DNA from: Actinomycetes bacterium
Lineage (GTDB): Bacteria; Planctomycetota; Phycisphaerae; JAACET01
NCBI GenBank assembly: GCA_030614915.1
Contig: JAUXAG010000009.1
Span: 1-64,000 of the forward strand
DNA: 64,000 bases
Direction of reading: 5' to 3'
Position numbers and translations under genes: made by a program. The notes beneath the pieces are model-generated. The model did not search any database and had not been told where the DNA came from. It worked only from the letters and a program-made list of their open reading frames with translations. Below are positions 59,803 through 64,000 of this stretch, piece by piece (the first letter of the stretch is position 1; each line of letters starts with the position of its first letter).

Positions 59803-61203
59803 ATGGCCGATTCCAATATCAAACCACCTGCCGTTGATCCCGAACGCCTGCCTCCCCAGTCTTTGGACGCCGAGAGAAGTCTGCTCGGATCTATGATCCT
59901 CGACCGCGATGAGATCGGCGAGGTCATTCAGATCATCGACCGCGACTGTTTTTACCTCGCTGACCACCAGACCATTTTCGACGTCCTTTGCGATCTTTAC
60001 GACCACCAAAAGCCCCTCGACCTGGTCCTCTTGCGCGAAGAGCTCAGCCAACTGGCAAAGTTGGAGCAAATCGGCGGTGTCCCCTACCTCCTGACCATCG
60101 TCGAGAGCGTCCCGGACAGTTCCAACGCCGTCTATTACGCCAACATCGTCCGCGACCGCGCCCTGTTGCGCAAGCTCATTTCCGCCTCCTCCCAGATCGT
60201 CTCCCGCGCTTACCAGGGACGGGAAGATCCCGAGGAAATCCTCGAAGAAGCCGAGCGACGCATTTTCGAGATCACCGGAATGAAGATTTCCTCTCAAGCC
60301 GTCGCCCTCAAGGACCTCCTCCAACAGGTCTTCAAGCAGATCGAGCAATATGACGGCACCAGGGTCACCGGCCTGACCACTTCGTTCCCCAAGCTCGACG
60401 AGATGCTCGGCGGCCTGCAGAAGGGAGATATGATCGTCCTCGCCGCCAGGCCCGCAATGGGCAAGTCCGCCCTGGCCCTCAATATCGCTGAACATATCGC
60501 TGCCGACAACCACTTGCCCGTGGCCTTTTTCAGCCTGGAAATGTCCCGTCAGCAGTTGGCCCAGAGGCTGCTCTGCTCCTACGGAAAGATTGACAGCCAA
60601 AAACTCCGTCGCGGAAAGCTGAGTCCTCAGGAACACCGCGACCTCGCCCAGGCCGCTCAGGAGCTCGAGCCCGCACCCTTATTTATCGATGATTCGCCCA
60701 CCCTGAGCGTCTTGCAGTTGCGGGCCAAGGCCCGTCGCCTCAAGCTCAAGCAGGACGTCCAGTGTGTCATCGTCGATTATCTCCAGCTCCTGGCCCCCTC
60801 TGCCGGATCTTCCAGACGAAGCGAAAATCGCCAACAGGAGATCGCCGAAATGTCCCGCGGGATCAAGGCCCTCGCCCGAGAGCTCGACATCCCCGTAATC
60901 GCCATTTCCCAACTCAACCGCGCTCCCGAGCAGCGCGAAAAAGGCACCCCCAGAATGTCGGACCTGAGGGAAAGTGGGGCCATCGAACAGGACGCCGATG
61001 TCGTCCTTCTACTCCATCGTGAAGGTGTCTATAACGAAGAAGCTCCCCAGGAGCAAGCCGAACTCATCGTTGCCAAGCAGCGCAACGGACCCACCGGTTC
61101 GGTCCACCTGAGTTGGAATGCCGCCTGCACCAGCTTCGGCCAAGCTTACCAGGGTTTTCCCACGGAAGTCTCTCAGGAACCCCGCGCGGAGGTCCCATTT
61201 TGA
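59803..61203 (+). CDS. dnaB: Replicative DNA helicase DnaB
   Basis: A 466-residue hexameric helicase. The N-terminal domain has PPQSLDAERSLLGSMILDRD; the RecA-like domain has the Walker A ARPAMGKSALALN (lysine retained) near residue 220, the Walker B VIVDYLQLL, DLRESGAIEQDADVVLLLHR and the C-terminal AKQRNGPTG. Length is normal. No intein. It overlaps the BamA gene by four bases (TTGA). Confidence 0.95.
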   Translation: MADSNIKPPAVDPERLPPQSLDAERSLLGSMILDRDEIGEVIQIIDRDCFYLADHQTIFDVLCDLYDHQKPLDLVLLREELSQLAKLEQIGGVPYLLTIVESVPDSSNAVYYANIVRDRALLRKLISASSQIVSRAYQGREDPEEILEEAERRIFEITGMKISSQAVALKDLLQQVFKQIEQYDGTRVTGLTTSFPKLDEMLGGLQKGDMIVLAARPAMGKSALALNIAEHIAADNHLPVAFFSLEMSRQQLAQRLLCSYGKIDSQKLRRGKLSPQEHRDLAQAAQELEPAPLFIDDSPTLSVLQLRAKARRLKLKQDVQCVIVDYLQLLAPSAGSSRRSENRQQEIAEMSRGIKALARELDIPVIAISQLNRAPEQREKGTPRMSDLRESGAIEQDADVVLLLHREGVYNEEAPQEQAELIVAKQRNGPTGSVHLSWNAACTSFGQAYQGFPTEVSQEPRAEVPF

Positions 61204-63545
61204 AACGTTCGTCCCGGCTTGGTCCCCAACGTCATCTTGGCTTCATCTGCAGTGTCGTTCTGCTCGGCTGTTTATTCACCGCCCAGGCCACCTGGCTTAC
61301 CACTAATCCCGCCTCCGCTCAAACCCCCGCCTCTGATCTTCAAGGCCGAACCATCACCGAAATTCAGATCAAAGGCAACAGCCGGATCGCAACCTCCACC
61401 ATTCTCGCCAAAATCCGTTCCAAGCCCGGCCAGCCCTATCAGGACCAGACCATCAACCAGGACATCAAGAGCCTTCAGCAGCTGAGGGGAATTCACGCCG
61501 TTTATCTTTCCGTCAAGGACACCCCCGAGAAGTTGGTCCTCATCTTCCAGGTGCTCGAAGAACCGGTTGTCAGCTCTATTGAGTTCGCCGGAAATCGACG
61601 GTTCCCCGATGATGAGCTCCACAAGCTCCTTCTTCTGCGGGCCGGTGACTTTGCCGATACTCATTTGTTGGCTCGTGGTAGAGAAGCCTTGATCGCCCAC
61701 TATCGCCAAGCTGGATATGATCGCGTGCAGGTAACTGCCGACCCCAGCCTCCTGGCCTCACAGGGAAAGCTCCTCTATCGCATAGTCGAAGGCCCCAGAA
61801 TCCGCATACGCAAAATTGCCTTCGAGGGCAACGAACAAATCTCATCCAGACAGTTGCGATCTCAAATTGCCACCAAGCCTCACACTCTCATTTTTTCCGC
61901 CGGCAATTTGGACCGCCGGCAGATCGACAACGACGTTATCAAGCTTCTCCAATACCTCCGCGAAAAAGGATATCTCGACGCCCGGGTCGATAAACGCCCC
62001 CTGGACTACTCCCCCGATCAGAAGTGGGTCAGCCTTACCTTCTTGGTCAACGAAGGTCCCCTTTACCAGGTCCGCCGGGTCCGTTTCCAGGGCAATGAAA
62101 ATATTTCCAGCCCCGACCTGCTCAAAACGTTGAAGATTGGCCCCGGCGATGTCCCTGTTCACTCCCACATTACCTGGACTAATACTCAGCGCATCCGCGA
62201 AGCTTATGGCCGGCAGGGATACGTAGATGCTCAGATCCATTTTGCTCCCGTCTATCTGCCGGATGAGCCTGGCTTCGTCGACCTGCTCTACAATATAGCC
62301 CAAGGCCCCCAGTTCCGAGTTGGTACCATCGATATACTTGGTAATGAAGTTACGCAGGATCGCGTCATCCGACGCCGATTACTCTTGGCTCCAGACGACC
62401 TCTACGATACCACCAAGATGCAGCGCAGCTGGCAGAGATTGCGGGAATCCATGTTGTTTAGCCAGGTGCAGATCTCCGACGTCCCCGCCCCCAATTTTCG
62501 CCGCGACATTAAGATTGACGTCACCGAAATGCCCACCGCTTGGCTCATGATGGGTGTGAGTGTAGACTCTGATGCCGGCCTGGTTGGCAATTTCAGTTTT
62601 GTCCAGCGCAATTTCGACCTTTTTGATTTTCCCACTTTCCGAGGCGCCGGGCAGTATCTTCGTTTCCGGGCTGCGCCCGGTGCCAAGCTCGCTCAATTTT
62701 CCATTGACTTTCGTGAACCCTACGTGGCTGACTTGCCCATAAGTTTCGGCCAAAGTATCTATCTTCGCAGCCGCCATCGCCGGGACTATGACGAACAGCG
62801 TCTGGGTGCTCTTTGGTCTTTGGGCTACCGCTTCTGGGACGGATGGGAAATCGAAGGCGCCTTCAAGCTCGAGCAGGCTACTATCGATGACATCGACGAC
62901 GACACCGCCGCGGAGATTCTGGCCAGCGACGGCTCGCACAATCTAACCGCCGTCAAGGGAACCTTTGTACGCGACACCACCGACAGTATCTTCCTCCCCA
63001 GCAAAGGAGACCTCTTCAAGATATCTTACGAGCAGACTGGTCTGCTTGGTGGTGATTTCGATTTCGGACGCATCGAGGCCAGGTACGATCGTTTCTTCAC
63101 CACCCATACCGACTCCCTTGACCGCAAGGGCATCCTCGCCTTCCGGGCCAGGCTGGCCACCGTTCTTGGAGACGCCCCCTTCTTTGAACGCTACTATGCC
63201 GGCGGAATTGCCACTGTTCGCGGTTTCGACTACCGCGGCGTTAGTCCCCGCGTCCCCTCTGTAATTACTGCCGATCCCACAGCCGTTGGCAGTGACTGGC
63301 TCGTCCTCGCCGGCACCGAGTATTCCTTCCCCCTCGTCGGTGAAAACCTCCGGGCCGCCGCTTTTCTTGATACCGCTGCCCTTGAGGATGGGCCCTATCG
63401 CGTTTCCACCGGCTTCAGTATCCGTTTGATGGTGCCCTATTTAGCCCCCATCCCCCTTTCCGCCGATTTCGCCTGGCCGCTTTATAGGGATGACGATGAC
63501 GATACCCGCGTCTTCAGTTTCTATTTCGCAACTACCTTTTGGTAG
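61200..63545 (+). CDS. bamA: Outer membrane protein assembly factor BamA
   Basis: About 781 residues from the TTG at 61200, which overlaps the dnaB stop and has GGAGG eight bases upstream. A signal peptide (GFICSVVLLGCLFTAQAT) precedes several POTRA domains (first GRTITEIQIKGNSRIATSTI, then VVSSIEFAGNRRFPDDEL and others). The C-terminal ~350 residues form a Bac_surface_Ag beta-barrel with GGIATVRGFDYRGVSPR and end in the aromatic FYFATTFW, the outer membrane insertion signal. It inserts outer membrane proteins. Skp/OmpH follows, the usual partner gene. Confidence 0.9.
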   Translation: MKRSSRLGPQRHLGFICSVVLLGCLFTAQATWLTTNPASAQTPASDLQGRTITEIQIKGNSRIATSTILAKIRSKPGQPYQDQTINQDIKSLQQLRGIHAVYLSVKDTPEKLVLIFQVLEEPVVSSIEFAGNRRFPDDELHKLLLLRAGDFADTHLLARGREALIAHYRQAGYDRVQVTADPSLLASQGKLLYRIVEGPRIRIRKIAFEGNEQISSRQLRSQIATKPHTLIFSAGNLDRRQIDNDVIKLLQYLREKGYLDARVDKRPLDYSPDQKWVSLTFLVNEGPLYQVRRVRFQGNENISSPDLLKTLKIGPGDVPVHSHITWTNTQRIREAYGRQGYVDAQIHFAPVYLPDEPGFVDLLYNIAQGPQFRVGTIDILGNEVTQDRVIRRRLLLAPDDLYDTTKMQRSWQRLRESMLFSQVQISDVPAPNFRRDIKIDVTEMPTAWLMMGVSVDSDAGLVGNFSFVQRNFDLFDFPTFRGAGQYLRFRAAPGAKLAQFSIDFREPYVADLPISFGQSIYLRSRHRRDYDEQRLGALWSLGYRFWDGWEIEGAFKLEQATIDDIDDDTAAEILASDGSHNLTAVKGTFVRDTTDSIFLPSKGDLFKISYEQTGLLGGDFDFGRIEARYDRFFTTHTDSLDRKGILAFRARLATVLGDAPFFERYYAGGIATVRGFDYRGVSPRVPSVITADPTAVGSDWLVLAGTEYSFPLVGENLRAAAFLDTAALEDGPYRVSTGFSIRLMVPYLAPIPLSADFAWPLYRDDDDDTRVFSFYFATTFW

Positions 63546-63650
63546 CTTTGCCTATACCCCTATGCTATAATGGATATCGCTTAGTCTGAGCCGACCGCTG
63601 CCTTTGTTCGTCACCCTGTAGCAATGTCAACCTCATGAAAGGAATAACTT

Positions 63651-64000
63651 ATGAATACTAGAACAAAATTGATTTCTCTTCTTGTCCTTCTTACCACAGG
63701 CCTTGGTTTCTGGATCTACTGCCAAACGGGCACTGCCCAGGCCAATGCCCCGCTTGGCCCTCTGGCCGTCTGCGATATCCACAAGGCCTTTCAGCAGTAC
63801 AAGAAAACCATCGAGTTGCGAGCCGCCCTCGGGGCCGATGGTAACACCATCCAGGCTGAGGCCAACGCCGCAAACCAGCAGCTAAAGGAAATGCAAGAAG
63901 CCTTGGCCGCCAGCGGTCTGCTTCCCGGTTCCCCCGATTTCGAGCGCAGAAGAGCCGAAGTGATCAAAAAAGCTATCGAAACCAAAAACTTCCGGGAGCT
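63651..64000 (+). CDS. OmpH/Skp-family periplasmic chaperone, truncated by window edge
   Basis: From the ATG at 63651 (AAAGGA upstream) the frame runs past the right edge. A signal peptide (LISLLVLLTTGLGFWIYC) is followed by PLAVCDIHKAFQQYKKTIEL, the start pattern of OmpH/Skp chaperones (AxVDxxxVFxxYxK), and a helical coiled-coil segment with ANAANQQLKEMQEALAA. Its position after bamA supports the role in carrying outer membrane proteins. Confidence 0.8.
   Translation, partial: MNTRTKLISLLVLLTTGLGFWIYCQTGTAQANAPLGPLAVCDIHKAFQQYKKTIELRAALGADGNTIQAEANAANQQLKEMQEALAASGLLPGSPDFERRRAEVIKKAIETKNFRE

Overview
The window looks like part of a Planctomycetota chromosome, most plausibly from the Phycisphaerae/Sedimentisphaerales side. 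This is an inference. It rests on a Gram-negative envelope (BamA, Skp/OmpH, many lipoproteins, an STN/secretin-type protein), the order glmU-prs-rplY-pth-rpsF-ssb-rpsR-rplI-dnaB-bamA-ompH, a DUF6485 protein, planctomycete-style integrase tails over tRNA ends, and GH51/GH116 and Gfo/Idh-type sugar genes. No rRNA gene was seen, so the lineage is not settled.

Layout. 1-645 appears to be the inner end of an element integrated at a tRNA: a truncated hypothetical gene, an integrase-tail remnant and a tRNA 3-prime fragment. 703-11921 holds mostly housekeeping genes (rnc, HAD phosphatase, an MFS-HEAT fusion, ribD, purF, a transglutaminase-like protein, a lipoprotein and a P5C dehydrogenase). 11999-21590 is an accessory block: a small MITE, an AT-richer catabolic cluster (aldo-keto reductase, UROD-like, MDR dehydrogenase, creatininase-like, VOC, Ldh2, KDPG-aldolase-like, PfkB kinase) that looks like a modified Entner-Doudoroff-type sugar acid route, then a graveyard of gene 3-prime ends and a dead transposase. 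21697-29565 has lipoproteins, PilT, a STAS protein, an STT3-like membrane glycosyltransferase with a second MITE copy upstream, and tRNA-Ala. 29595-33069 encodes two radical SAM proteins, the first with the cysteine pattern of the archaeal tetraether lipid synthase (Tes) family. 33081-43104 contains a different MITE abutting nadB, a MntA/HepT toxin-antitoxin pair, a TPR protein, deoC, carB, a DUF6485 protein and an STN protein. 43277-47501 has GH116 and GH51 glycosidases.

The most important locus is 47892-49341, which encodes HgcA and HgcB, the corrinoid protein and ferredoxin required for microbial mercury methylation. HgcA carries the diagnostic NVWCAAGK cap-helix motif and a C-terminal membrane domain. 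HgcB has two 4Fe-4S motifs and a C-terminal vicinal cysteine pair. The pair is bracketed by two copies of the 3-prime end of the adjacent PP2C phosphatase gene. A similar arrangement, a gene bracketed by direct copies of a neighbour's sequence, occurs around the lipoprotein at 9407-9916.

From 49403 on there are a PP2C phosphatase, DUF192 and protease-PDZ proteins, a nonsense-interrupted four-helix-bundle gene behind a tandem repeat, tRNA-Pro and tRNA-Gln, and the long co-directional housekeeping run from glmU to the truncated ompH at the right edge. Several repeat families shape the regulatory regions: a 167-171 bp MITE near two genes, a promoter-plus-leader segment shared by the GH51 and STT3-like genes, and a promoter-bearing repeat upstream of the UROD-like gene.
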